Shown: in pieces, positions 32,895 to 44,581 of the stretch
Layout: the number at the start of each line of letters is the position of its first letter
How positions within the stretch are numbered: the first letter of the stretch is position 1
Assembly (NCBI RefSeq): GCF_027596085.1
Contig: NC_072451.1
Location: forward strand, 8,332,013-8,396,012
Direction: 5' to 3'
Origin: Anoplopoma fimbria
Taxonomy: Eukaryota > Chordata > Actinopteri > Perciformes > Anoplopomatidae
Length of the DNA: 64,000 nucleotides
Notes under the pieces: generated by a model
The model's input: the letters and a program-made list of their open reading frames with translations, nothing else
Told to the model about the DNA's origin: nothing
Databases searched by the model: none
Position numbers and translations under genes: made by a program

Positions 32895-33165
32895 GAAAGT
32901 CCAGCGGGGCCTCCAGCAGAGACCAGAGAAAGAGATCCCAGATCCGCAGGAGCTACAGAGCTCCATGCTGGCTGCAGCGGCTCCTGGTGGCCGGGAGCAG
33001 AATTTTTCCTTGCTGTTCCGCCGGTCGCCACTTGAAGCCAACACCACGCTGCTGGAGACCCAGGCCCTATTTCTGGTCCAACTGGGGGAAGGGAGGCACA
33101 GGAGAACCAGAACTGAGCAGGGTAGACTGTCAGACCTACTGCAACTACAAAATCCTTCAACTTTG
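32895..33165. other. GC-rich segment open in several frames, unidentified
   Basis: Between AT-rich flanks, this 270-bp block is GC-rich and free of stops in two plus frames (32830-33213, 32828-33166) and two minus frames (33160-32870, 33218-32889). The 32830 frame reads RPEKEIPDPQELQSSMLAAA and then LFRRSPLEANTTLLETQALF. I do not recognise it. Multi-frame openness in a GC-rich patch is usually compositional, so it could be a repeat or retrogene scrap as easily as an exon. Confidence 0.3.
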
Positions 33166-34814
33166 ACTAACGTAATGTTGGGATTTTTGGATACAGTTTT
33201 TAATTTAACATAAATCATGGTTCCAAATAAATAGTTAAGTATATTAAAGGAGACTATTTTAAGAGACTAAATTAATTGGATATAATTTCCTTTTAAATCT
33301 AAAACACAGCATTCCAATAATTAATTCGAAGGACATTTACTTGCAAGAGATATCATTTTAGTTCCCTCACACCTAACAACAAATACGAGGTGGATGATTC
33401 CAATCCAAAGTGCCGTAATAGAATTCAGTGACACTATGGATCTTATTTATACATGTCAAGTTCATTCCTCCCTCAACACTAATTCATAACTACAGCTATA
33501 GCAAAAAGCATTATTGCCTACAATTTTTCTAAAATGTATACATATACTATTTTACTTAACTATATATGAGCAAGATCTTTCATCCATTTACTCCATCTTC
33601 AGTATGGACTTTGTCTCACCATCCCCGTCAGACAATGATCTATTCGGACAAAATCAGGACATACACGTCCAAAGATTCGGCCACCTCACTCCAACAGATT
33701 CAGCAACTGAAGCCAAAAACGTTTCCGCCACCTCTGCCCCTTAGATACCACTGCAGCTTCTGGCTTGTTGGTTTGTGTGAAAGGGACTCTTGAACTCTTA
33801 GAGCCGGTGTCTATTAGCGTCTCTCCTATCAAGAAAGCTCCAGCATGGTGCTTCTTCCTAGCGTTTCAAAGGAAATGCGCTCTCATCGCTTTTTCGTGTT
33901 TCAATGACAACAATATCTTGACAACATATCACCAATCTAACCACTGCAGAATTGCTCCGCCCTTTGCTTTTTATTTCTATTTGGGCTACAATCTTTATGT
34001 TTGACATTGGTTTTTTTCACAAGCATCAACTGGAGGATGCGTGCCCTCATGCTTTGTACAGTATGGATGTCACCGTACTGTTAAACATAGAGCAAGGGGG
34101 ACAGCCCGTTGGAGACAAGGAATAGGACTATGGTAATAAAATGACAACTCTCACCAGCAACATTCTGTGTCCGCCTGACCGAAATGGGCTTTTTGGTCAT
34201 TGATTGAATAGTTTCTTTCCGACATATAAAACTCAAAAGGCAAGACAGATACAGCAAAAACAAGCTCCTCCTCCATTGGTTACAGTGATGTCACCACCAC
34301 TTTTCTAGACTAGAGCTAGATAACTTTTTTAGTAGCCACACAAAAAAGGCTGAGCTCTGACAAAAAAAGGTACTTTTTCTTCTGGCAGCCACATGTATTC
34401 TGCATACTCTCTCTCAATCAAAACAGTTGAAAAAAGATGCTGGCACTCATGAAAAAAAGCTATATTGACACAGGCCTTTAGGCTGGGCTCTTCTACCCGT
34501 GGACTGGGGCATACACCTATAGTAGTGTGGCACTGGGTGTCTGAGAAGACAGGGACATATTATCCCCCTCCTATTTTTCAATTCAGTGAAAGCAAAGGTC
34601 TCAAATCATAATACAATTACTTTCTCACTTTCTTATACCATTCTGTTATTGGTCTTTTACTGGGATGTGTGGCTATTTTATTCCTGCTAAGCCCAGCAGT
34701 TTCAGCAGAGGGCGCTCCATGCATTATATTGAACATCAGTAGCTACTGCAGTAGAGTAAAGAAAGCCTCAGTAAGTGATGAGTTAGTGAGTATTTACGGG
34801 ACATAGAGCGCTCT

Positions 34815-35483
34815 GACCTAACCTGTATTTTCATATTTCAACAGGTAAACAGACTTAAAACAGAACCCTGGTAATAGACAATATGAAAACACTTGAATAA
34901 AGCCTTAGTATCTGCAACATGCTGAGCCACTGAATTTGATTGTAGCAGGTAATGAGTTTTGCCTGTTGTTAAAATGGCAACGCTGATCTAATTCTGCTAA
35001 CTAAACTAAAAGAAAGTTGGCTTCTGTGTGAGCTAAAGTCGGTTATATGTTTGGATATGTATGTTTGGTAATAACTGTGTGAAGTCTTTGATGTTTTTTT
35101 ATAGCAATGTAGTTTAGGAGAAAGCCAGTTTCAAGCAGGCTGGAGAGATAATAAATACATGTAGTGTAATGTTAATGCTAATCGCTGCTAGCGTGATAAT
35201 GTTATAGTCTATGTTATTGCTATCTGTATGCTATCCCTCCATAGTCAGTGTCAGATGAAAATGTTTTAAGGTATAACGTTTTCAAATAAGAGCTCATTCA
35301 TTATTCACTGTTTCTTTATTGTCATTTCTGTGAGTACACTGGGAACATTGAGTGATGCTGTGTAAAAAGTTAACTGAGAGTAAAGTTCAGAGATTACTTG
35401 CGAAAAGAGAATTCACATTGGCTTGGAAAGTAGTATGTGTTTATGGCACCTTGGACCTAACCTATATTTTCATATTTCAACAG
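34815..35483. repeat. 30-bp direct repeat pair ending in an acceptor-like motif
   Basis: GACCTAACCTGTATTTTCAT... at 34815-34844 recurs at 35454-35483 with one mismatch; both end TTTCAACAG. The copies are 639 bp apart. The rest of 33166-36070 shows no gene I can support. Confidence 0.7.
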
Positions 35484-36069
35484 AAATGAAATGTCTTGCA
35501 CCAGAGTGAGCTATGCGTCATTCTTGTCCCTGTAACAGGAGTATTAACCAATCAAATTTCCATTAATATACAGGGTTTGAAACATGGGACAGTGTATGTA
35601 CACTCAGTGTACTTTAAGCAACCATTTTTGTCCCTAACTTTGATTAGTACGCTCCACATGCTGCTCCATGGTGTTCTCTCAAATCTAATTATGTCAGTTT
35701 GTCAAGGCTGAGAATCGTGTGCATGGGTGCACATGTGACTGTGATGTGTTAAGGATAGCCTTTATAAACAATACAATGTACAAGACATCAGCCGATCCGC
35801 ATAATCAAAGGAATGGTATCATTCTAAGGGAATGGTATCCTTTTAACATGAATGTATTTATCTGGTGATGTAGCTGTTAAGTCCTTTGGATATTAACTGC
35901 ATATTCTAAATGAGTTGCTCTTGGATGCAGTTAATGCACTTCCCTGTTCTACTGCCCCACCCTGTCATGTCCAATTCACCTTACACTGACATTCCCCTCT
36001 CTTTCTTAGCCCTGAGGTTACTTACTATCTCTTTTTTAGTCACAGTACCACACTGCCATGACCTCATAT

Positions 36070-36171
<102 letters not shown>

Positions 36172-36609
36172 ATATCTATGCAGTGTGCGTTATGCTGTAT
36201 GGGTGCTGCAATTGGGAGGTTGCAGCACTAAAAATAGATTGTAACTAGAAAGGTGCACTCAGTATAGTTCAGATCTCTGCAACGACCACTGCTGTGATGT
36301 TTGATTGAATGAATACAACCCAGCAGTCAATCGATGGCAGTATCAAACATGCAATAAAAGTGTTTTGAAAACATGTGAGTCACTGCAACCATGAGATGTC
36401 CTTGGGCATGCAGCCATAAACAAGCACCTGAATTTCCCCACTGTGGGACTAATAAAGGATTCTCTTATTTCTTATCTCAAAATATTATCCAGTTTGGTGC
36501 AGCAGTATGCCAGATTAGCCGTGGACGGACACAAACATATACACACACAAACATAAACACATACTCACGTATACACTATTATGTAGTCATATTATGTTCA
36601 GTATATTTA

Positions 36610-38903
36610 TATCATTCATTTTTAGAATATAGAAATAAGCCAAGTGCGTTTTCCGCTCCCACCACACAGGAAGGGGGAAAAATACTGGAGGGAACTCTAG
36701 GGGTAGGATCTGGGTCAAACAGGCGGGACAAAGCATCAGCCTTAGCATTCTTTGAACCTGGGCGTTATGACAAAGTGAAATTGAATCTGGTCAAAAACAG
36801 GGCCCACCTGGCTTGCCTTGCGTTGAGCCGCTTAGCGTAACGGATGTACTGCAGATTCTTGTGATCCGTCCAAACCAAAAAGGGATGCTCAGCTGCCTCC
36901 AACCAGTGACGCCACTCGTTTAAGGCCACCTTGATGGCCAATAGCTCCTTGTTCCCTACATCATAGTTCCTCTCTGCTGGGGAGAGTCTCTGAGACAGAA
37001 AGGCACAGGGGTGAAGCTTGTTGTCCTTTGACCGCTGAGAGAGAACTGCCCTAATGCCCACGTCAGAGGCATCCACCTCCACTACAAACTGGCGCTGGGG
37101 GTCAGGGAGGGTAAGAACAGGTGCCGAAGTGAAGCTCTCCTTCAGTCTCCGGAAAGCCTGCTCAGCCTGCGGATTCCACTGGAAGAAGGTCTTGGAAGAG
37201 GATAGTGCATACACGGGGGCCGCCACTGAACTGTAATTTCTTATAAAGCGTCTGTAAAAATTGGAAAAGCCCAAAAAGCGTTGAACCAATTTGCGGCTAG
37301 AAGGGGTAGGCCACTCAGTGACAGCCCTTACCTTGGCAGGATCCATGTGGACCTCGTTCTCCGAGATGATGAAGCCCAGAAAAGAGACGCTGGGAACGTG
37401 AAACTCACACTTTGTTGCCTTCACAAAAAGGTGGTTATCCAGTAGACGTTGCAACACCTGGCGGACATGCTGAACGTGCGACATGCTGAACGAGATACTC
37501 GTAATGACCACTGGGGACGTTAAAGGCAGTCTTCCATTCATCCCCCTCCCTCATCCTTACAAGATGATAGGCATTTCTTAGGTCTAGTTTAGTGAAGATC
37601 TTGGCGTCTTGTAAGAGCTCAAATGCCGACGAGATAGAGGAAGGGGGTACCTGTTCTTGAGAGTGATGTCATTCAGGCCTCGGTAATCGTTGCAGGGACG
37701 GAGCGTCTTATCCTTCTTGTCGATGAAGAAGAACCCTGCCCCGGCAGGAGAAGATGAAGGACGAATTATTCCTGCAGCCAGAGAGGAGTCAATGTATTCC
37801 TTCATAGCCTCCCTTTCAGGGGCAGACAAGGAATAGAGGCGTCCCCTGGGGGGAGAAGTTCCAGGGAGCAAGTCAATGGGACAATCGTAGGGACGGTGAG
37901 GAGGCAGAGAGGCGGCTCGAATCTTATTGAAAACCTCCCTAAGGTCGTGATAGCAGGAGGGCACACAGGCAAGATCAGGGAAATCGGAGGCTGATGTAGC
38001 TTGAATAGTGGCTGAGACGGACGTAGTAGCCAGAGCAATAGGCTCAGGAGACGTAGGAGATGTAGAGGGTGCTCAGGAGCAGGGACCGATGGGAAACAAG
38101 AGGCGGAGCACTCCCTGTGCCATCCCAAGACCTCTCCTGTGGACCAGTCCAAATGGGGGTTGTGTTTGACGAGCCAGGGATATCCCAGAATGAGGGGGTG
38201 GGACGGAGAATTAAAAAGGTGGAAACTCAGGAATTCAGTGTGGCCGTTAGCAATAATGAGATGAAGGGGTTGTGTACGGTGTGTGACCCAGCATAACTGG
38301 TGGCCATCAAGTCCTTTGGCCTCCAATGGCCTTGGCAAGGTAACTAGATCAAGTCCAAGTTTCTTAGCGAGCCGCCAATCCAAAAAGCTCTCATCAATAA
38401 AAACAGAGAGACAAAGATTCTGAGATGAAGTAATTAATCTTGCAGGAGTGAGGATACAAGAGGAATTGACAGAGGAAACAGCTAGGCTCACCAGCGCCCT
38501 CCTTTTCACTGATGAGCCCTGTCATTTACTGGGCATCTGGAGATGAAGTGAACTGCGAACAGTAAATGCACCGGCCCTGCCGTATGCGGCGCTGACGTTC
38601 CTCAGCAGTGAGTTTAGTTCTCTCCAGCTGCATTGGCTCCTCCTGACCACTGGGCGGCGCTGGTGAGTTGGCTGCCGAGAAGCGATGCTGAGTGGGGCGG
38701 GACAAGGATGAGTGATCGGCTGTCGGCTGCCATCGTAGGTGACCGCAGTCTGCAATTCATCATGGCGTGCGGACAACTCCTTAACTCCCAGGCCAATAGC
38801 GGTGAGTTCCTCATCATGATGTTGAATATGAGCCCCTTGGGCTTGGAGTGCTGCACGCACAGAAACAGAGTCAGCTGAGTCCGTGGTAGTGGCCAGTTCG
38901 TAC
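36610..38903 (-). pseudogene. Ty3/Gypsy retrotransposon internal region: gag scrap, protease, RT, RNase H
   Basis: Read on the minus strand from the LTR. A coiled gag-like start (VRAALQAQGAHIQHHDEELT) lies at 38900-38600. A protease region follows around 38500-38150 (LVSLAVSSVNSSCILTPARL, LDWRLAKKLGLDLVTLPRPL, HPLILGYPWLVKHNPHLDWS). The catalytic Asp-Ser/Thr-Gly triad is not intact there. The RT fingers follow ([40 protein letters not shown]), then RT connection and RNase H ([77 protein letters not shown]). Between about 37490 and 37590 the RT palm segment with the YxDD box is deleted, and frames shift. No integrase, no 3' LTR. The element is truncated near 36610 and cannot move. Confidence 0.88.
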
Positions 38904-39405
38904 TGTAACGACTGGGGAACCACAGGAGAAGGACTCAAACGCACGACTCAGAGACAAGGCTTATGTCAAAAGAATAGTCTTTACTTTCCGGGGTCGGTAC
39001 ACGGGTGATGAGTCAGACAGGCAACCAGAACAGACGAGGAGCAGGCAAAACAGGGTCGGGAATCAGGAGCAGGATCAAAAACCAGGATAACTAGGAAAAT
39101 CGCAGGAACGCTAGACAACAAATTAACTAAGACGAACTGGCAATGAGGGAAGAAACACAGGGACTTAAATAGACTAGGAGGAGGAGTTAATGATGACCAG
39201 GTGAAATTAATCAGGGCGTGGTAGAAATCGTAAGAGCAGGAAACACAGGGGCAGGAAGTGGAGACTCTGAAACGAGAGGAGAGGTAAGTAACAAAATAAA
39301 ACAGGAAATCACAGAAAAGAACATGAGACAACTAAGAAGCAGGGTAAGACCTCACAAGAGGACCGTCCCCTGAGGGGCCTGAGTTGCTTATCCCAGTTCA
39401 TGACA
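38904..39405 (-). mobile_element. 5' LTR of the Ty3/Gypsy element
   Basis: The 502-bp block abuts the gag side of the element. It starts TGTAACGACTGG and ends GTTCATGACA on the plus strand, giving TG...CA boundaries on either strand. On the minus strand it contains a TATTTAAG box (about 39170) and a C/T-rich downstream part ending near a transcript-end-like GGAAAGTAAAGAC (about 38985). The partner 3' LTR is absent, so the boundaries rest on the terminal dinucleotides and the junction with gag. Confidence 0.65.
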
Positions 39406-40035
39406 CACTGTTCCTCAGACTTGGCTTGACAGGTACTGTAGTGTTCCCTCAGCCACGTCCAGGTGGTAATATGCCTAATTTAGCAGGTATATCCTAGTGT
39501 TGTCCACTCCAATGTTCTCCTGGTAGGTGGGCAGAGCTCTGAGGCAGAGTATTAGTCTCTCATTGGTCGTCTGGACGGTTAGTTGTAGCCAGTGATGCTT
39601 ATCATGCCTCCCCAAAACCCGCTGTTTGGCCTCCATCTTTCCCCTTGTGTCCTTGCCCTCCTTGATCTCGCACCACATCTATCTCTGAATAAATCTGAGC
39701 TCCTCCCTGTCCCCTGCCATGCCTTTATACATTCAGGAGGGCCTTGATTTCCTTGGTGATCCAGGGCACTTTATGGAAAAACACTTCACAGAGTCACATG
39801 ATAAAGGACTGATATCTGCAGTAGCGGCTCATCTCGGAAATGGGATGGTCGTAGGCATGCAACTCTACTCAACCTTTTGGATACACATTGTAAGAAAATG
39901 TCTCTTAACATTACGAGTGCAGCGACCAATATGTCAATATCCAGAGGACAATGGAGGCATTCCCTACTCTACGCTGGTCTCTACTTCTCACTTGATTTGA
40001 GTTTAAACATGAGTTTATGGTCTCAATCTCTATGG
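39406..40035. other. Unassigned interval next to the LTR
   Basis: The segment 39620-39800 has protein-like frames on both strands (plus: EGLDFLGDPGHFMEKHFTES; minus: KEGKDTRGKMEAKQRVLGRH). I do not recognise either; it is probably an older repeat into which or beside which the Gypsy element landed. Confidence 0.25.
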
Positions 40036-40039
40036 ACAA

Positions 40040-40087
40040 TAAAGCAGGGTATGCTTTAGGGTGGGGCTACTTTGTGATTGACAGGTC
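40040..40087 (+). repeat. Dispersed repeat end, inverted relative to 62041-62094
   Basis: AAAGCAGGGTATGCTTTAGG and then TTTGTGATTGACAGGTC match the reverse complement of 62041-62094 closely, showing a dispersed element with two copies in opposite orientation in this window. Confidence 0.75.
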
Positions 40088-40399
40088 ACTGCAACGCTAC
40101 CCGCTCAAGGAATCATCCATGTTTTCATCTTAGAACTTTAACCCTTTCAAAGTGTTTTTTCAGTTTATGAAAGTTAATTGTAACATTTAGTTCACCTTAA
40201 AATGTCTTATTCAGCATTTGATTGTACTTAGCTCCACCCTCAAAATAACAAAATAGTGATGTTTAAAATGATGAACTCAATGCTTCACAACTTCATTCCA
40301 GAAACCTATGGCTGACGGCACGGTGACTACGTTCAATTTTCATATGCAGTCGTTGGGCAGAAGAATTGATGCAAGGTTGATAATGAAAGTGGACTTCTA

Positions 40400-40590
40400 G
40401 ACTAGATTACTGCAATTCATTATTATCAGGCTGCTCTAATAAGTCTCTTAAATCTCTCCAGTTGATCCAGAATGCTACAGTTCTAACAAAAACTAAGAAA
40501 AGAGTTCATATTACTCCTGTATTAGCTTCTCTGCACTGGCTCCCTGTTAAATCAAGAATAGAATTTAAAATTGCTAAGACATCGAAACGC
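40400..40590 (+). pseudogene. LINE (L2-like) RT late-palm/thumb fragment
   Basis: Plus-strand frames read around an LDYCNSLLSG-type stretch (40403), LKSLQLIQNATVLTKTKKRV, then HITPVLASLHWLPVKSRIEF. This is the signature C-terminal part of fish L2-like reverse transcriptases. It is short, frameshifted and isolated. Between 40590 and 42025 I see no gene; 40750-40910 has an open minus frame of unknown nature. Confidence 0.8.
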
Positions 40591-42029
40591 CATCAAGAAA
40601 TGGGCAAGCTCACATTCCCAGTAGATAACTTTGTAATGTGGACACTGATTAACCCGTGATTGTCATACCTGACCACTCCAAGAAGTGGATTATTTAAAAT
40701 TAAAATGTATTTATTTGCAAACATATAAATTGACACAACTGTTAAATAGTAGGAAATTAAATTTACAAAAGTATGTAAGTGTGGCTTCTACCAAGGCCCA
40801 CAAGCTATTGTTTGTAACCACCTTGCCTACTCTCCTGGCAGCGTGTTTGAAATAGTCTGCAGCTGCAGTTCTTATCTGGGCCTCTGTTGCTAACTGAGCC
40901 CACCTCAAAACAGCCGATAAGAATCAAACGAACACAAACAAATAAATGAATACGAATGCCTTTTGAGGCGTAGCTTGCAGAAGATCTGTACTAGAGTTAT
41001 AGACAGTAGGTGATTTGAGCGGGAATGAAGGGGGAGCCATCACCCTTTGAAGCAAACAAACCTAAATACATGCAGCGTTTAAAGCCTTTACAGCCTTGAT
41101 TCAGAAGGCCCAGGACCCTAAAGACTTTAAAGATGGACCAGCTTTCTCATTTAAGTGACAAGCCGCTCCTCTGAGTTTTGCTCTGCTTTTTTCTTTTTCT
41201 ACCTGTTTACCTATTTTGGTGAAAATTCTTATTGTTGGCTAACATTTAAATGGTTCATTATTAACGTCACTAATTTACTATTGGAGTGCTTATTATTTAT
41301 AATAACTCGAGTTCAATCTGAAAATGGACAATAAATGTTGTTGAAATATGATTAAAGTCAGTTGTTACTACATACAACTACAAGACTACTCCAATATATA
41401 TCTGAATAATAACGCAACATAGGCATTATGATGTTATGTTATATTGTTGATTAATTTGTTGATTATTGTCTTGATTAATAGTTCAGTTATTTGGTCTATT
41501 AAATGTCAGGAAACAGTGAAAAATATCAATCAGTGTTTTCCAAAGCCCAAGAATATGTACTCAAACCCTAACCCTAATTAAAAGATACTCAGTTTACTGT
41601 CATAGAGGAGTAGAGAAACTGGAAAATATTCACATTAAGAAATTGGAATCAGAGAAATGTGGCTTTTTTTTCTTTAAAAAATTACTCACACCGATTAATC
41701 ATTTATCAAAATGTTGAAGATGAATTTAATAGTTGACAACTCATCGATTAATTAATGCAGCCCTACTACTGTGAACCAAAGTACAGGAAACTAGCATAGT
41801 GCCTCAAATAAAAACTGGTGGTCAAATAAACGTTGGGCTTCCAATAATGACCAGGGGTGTGGCTGACACCACAAAAGAAATGCTGGCCCCAAAATTAGGG
41901 CCAGGGAAAAAAACAAGTGTGGACAAACTCCTGGTGCCTTTCATATATAATTTGCATGCCAGTAAAGCATTATGCACATTTTTACTACAATATAATCCTC
42001 CTATTTTAAACACTTTGTTGTTCTGGGTA

Positions 42030-42135
42030 GAGGTACTCATTAGGGGTTTACCGATACAACTTTTTTTCAGAGTTTCTTCAAGTAAAATAACTTACATTTG
42101 AGTACTTGCCAATACCGAGTACTGATATGAGTACT
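42030..42135 (+). repeat. Dispersed repeat fragment with GAGTACT motifs
   Basis: TTAGGGGTTTACCGATACAA, then TTTGAGTACTTGCCAATACC and GAGTACTTAATAATACCATT resemble the sub-terminal part of a common fish DNA transposon. Only one end is recognisable. The interval 42136-43555 is otherwise gene-free. Confidence 0.5.
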
Positions 42136-43555
42136 TAATAATACCATTACAGTTATAACAATAATCTTGTTTCTGACATTTTACCATTCAACGTTGTGTT
42201 TTCCTGATACAAACATAGATCTTTGCAGCAGGGATGTTATTAATGAACTGTTTAACAATGCAATCAGTTTACCAGCTAAGAAAATAAAAAACAATGAAAA
42301 ACTGAGCTTGTTAAGAGCTTAGCTGTTGCTAACTAGCAGGGCACAAAAACTTGGCCAGGATCTCCTCACCAGTCTTGAGGAGTTGAAGCGTTTATTCACC
42401 GACAAATACAGCATTAAGAGAATTCAACCAGCTCGGTTCTGGGTCATTCCTGGGATTCACGACTGCCACACTCTTTCGGGAGACTAGTGGCAGGTCCTGA
42501 ATCTATTGCATGTAATGGGAGTGAATGTGAACACAGACTATGACAGATTATTTACCCCACAGTCACCAAAGTAGACTAATTCACATGCTACATATCTTCG
42601 GAACAGTCTGCAGTCTATGCTAAAATGTAATTATTCAGACAGACAAATCAATAGAAAATGCACTTTGTGTGAGAAGTGTCTGTGTCTCAGCAACACACCC
42701 GAGATCAGACAACTTCATCAACTTCCTATATATATGTTATGCAAATATAATCCAATCGACTTTCTTACATTCACACAATGTTTACAACAATTCTGGACGA
42801 GGTTGAGCGGCGAAAGAGGGAGAGGCGAGCACACCATAACCACGCCCACCTAGTAAACAGGAAGTTTATATCATTACGAACAATTATTGGAGCTGGTAAT
42901 GCGCCATCTTGGTTATAGCAATCTTTGATGCAACTAAAAACACAGGAAACCAAAATGTAACTGCAATAAAGTAATTAAAGGGAAAAAGGCCACAGCGTCA
43001 CAAAAATGAAACATTACACAGAGCGTCAGCAGGAACTGGTATATGTACTCGATATACAACTCTGAGCTATGGTGTCATAATGAACATTACCTGAACCACG
43101 TTTCTGAACTGTTCTCACTCATCACAAGCCTCAGAACTGCAGGCTCACAGCTTTAGATCCATTGACAACATTCTCATACAGGATACACACCTTCACACAT
43201 TTAAAGGCCCTATCCATGATCCCGGGGTAAACAACTTAACTATAAACTGTTCTTAATGTTCTTCAACAGCCAGTAGGCTAAAGGATTATAGAAGTATTGG
43301 ATGGTAATGTTGGTTGAAGAAGAGTCATAAAGAAGTAGGATGTGTAGGGATGAAAGCAAAGATGCCAGTTTGTAGTTGAGTCTGATGTGAGGATTGAGAC
43401 ATCAACACGGATTAGCATGCTGTAAACTGACAACAGCAGAGCCAACATGTGAACACCAATTTGATGTTGACACAGAGTCAAGAGATGTGGTTGGAACAGA
43501 GAACAGAGAGCAGAGGGGGAATGAAAGAGGAAAAGATGGATTTTACCATTGGAGA

Positions 43556-43652
43556 AGAGGAGGAGGTGGCAGGGAGAGAGAGGGAGAGAGAGACAGATAG
43601 AGAGAGAGGGAGAGAGATAGAGAGAGGGGGGAGAGAGAGAGAGAGAGAGAGC
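43556..43652. repeat. (GA)n/GAGG purine tract
   Basis: Degenerate GAGA run of about 95 bp, upstream of the candidate first exon at 44320. The whole 43500-44260 region is strongly purine-rich on the plus strand. The long open minus frames across it are compositional (Ser/Leu/Pro repeats). Confidence 0.9.
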
Positions 43653-44319
43653 TTTCCCAGAGGACTTTAGGAGCACCGAGGGAGCTCACTGCTGACAGAG
43701 AGACAGTGGGAGAAAGACAGAGAATAAACAGAGTGAATTGGCTTACGCTCTTTGGACAGACACTGATCACTGCTGTAAACATAGGGACAGTCCAGTGGTA
43801 CAGAGATACCATGCTCTGCAAAGGGATGAAGGAGAAGGACAGAAGAGAAGAAGACTGACTGACTGGAGAACAGCATTGTTCAATATGAGGCAGAAATAAC
43901 AGAGGAACACATTGAGAAGGTCATCACAAAGCTGAAGAGAAAACTTGACAAAACTAAGACACCATTACAAACACGTCAGAGGAACATCCATACACCTAAA
44001 GAGGGCAAGGAGACAGAAGAAGACAAAGCAAGGACAACACTCTCAATGTTCCAAAAAAACAAAAAAAAGACATTTATTTGGATGATAAATTCTTACAGAA
44101 AATACTTCTTCAACGCTGCTCTTTAAATGAGAGGAAGAAAAGAGAGACAGGAGAGAAGCAGGCAAAGAACTAGAGGGACAGAAAGGAGAGCAGCAGGAGG
44201 AGAAAGAGCAAGGAGAAGCACACAGTGGTAAAGGAAGAAGAAAAGAGGGACTAGTGAACAAGGGACCCAGACTAACCCTGGAGTATTTTACCAGCGCATT
44301 GCATAGCCCAGCAGGGAAG

Positions 44320-44581
44320 ATGTCCAAGTCCTCCTCACGTCTGGGTCGACCCGGATCAGCGGGGTCTACGAGCCCCAGCTTGAGAAAGGAGCCGCAGGGT
44401 AATCGGTCATGCATGCTGCGCATTGGAGAGAGGCTGATGAGGGCAGGCAGTGAGGGGAACCTGGTCCAGAGACCCATACCAGCCCAGAGCCGGAGCCAGG
44501 CTTCCTCAACTGGATTAGGGCAAGGACCTCCAGCCCTGGAGGACAAACCTGCTGAGCATACAGGAAATAACTCCTGCAAAG
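44320..44581 (+). CDS. Probable first coding exon of an unidentified gene
   Basis: ATG at 44320 has purine at -3 (AAGATG). The frame runs 87 codons plus one base to a clean donor, AAAG|GTAAAG, at 44581/44582, so it exits in phase 1. The peptide is Ser/Arg/Pro/Gly-rich and disordered in character, with SSSRLGRPGSAGSTSPSLRK and SCMLRIGERLMRAGSEGNLV; LMRAGSEGNLV looks like a phosphorylatable linear motif of the kind found in cytoskeletal and signalling scaffolds. The upstream purine-rich 43880-44319 would be the 5' UTR; an in-frame GTG at 44254 is not needed. I could not name the gene. No exon of matching phase was convincingly found to the right, so the next exon lies in unrecognised sequence or outside the window. 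Confidence 0.55.

Noticed and set aside
41563..41580. Interstitial telomere repeat
   Set aside because: Only two CCCTAA units, well within chance.
43278..43821. Ser/Leu/Pro-rich minus frames
   Set aside because: Antisense of a GA-rich tract; compositional artefact.
44254..44319. Upstream in-frame extension from a GTG codon
   Set aside because: GTG is not a usual vertebrate start; ATG 44320 has a better context.
44043..44579. 178-codon minus frame opposite the 44320 exon
   Set aside because: It is the shadow of the plus-strand exon and of purine-rich DNA; the plus frame has the Kozak ATG and donor.
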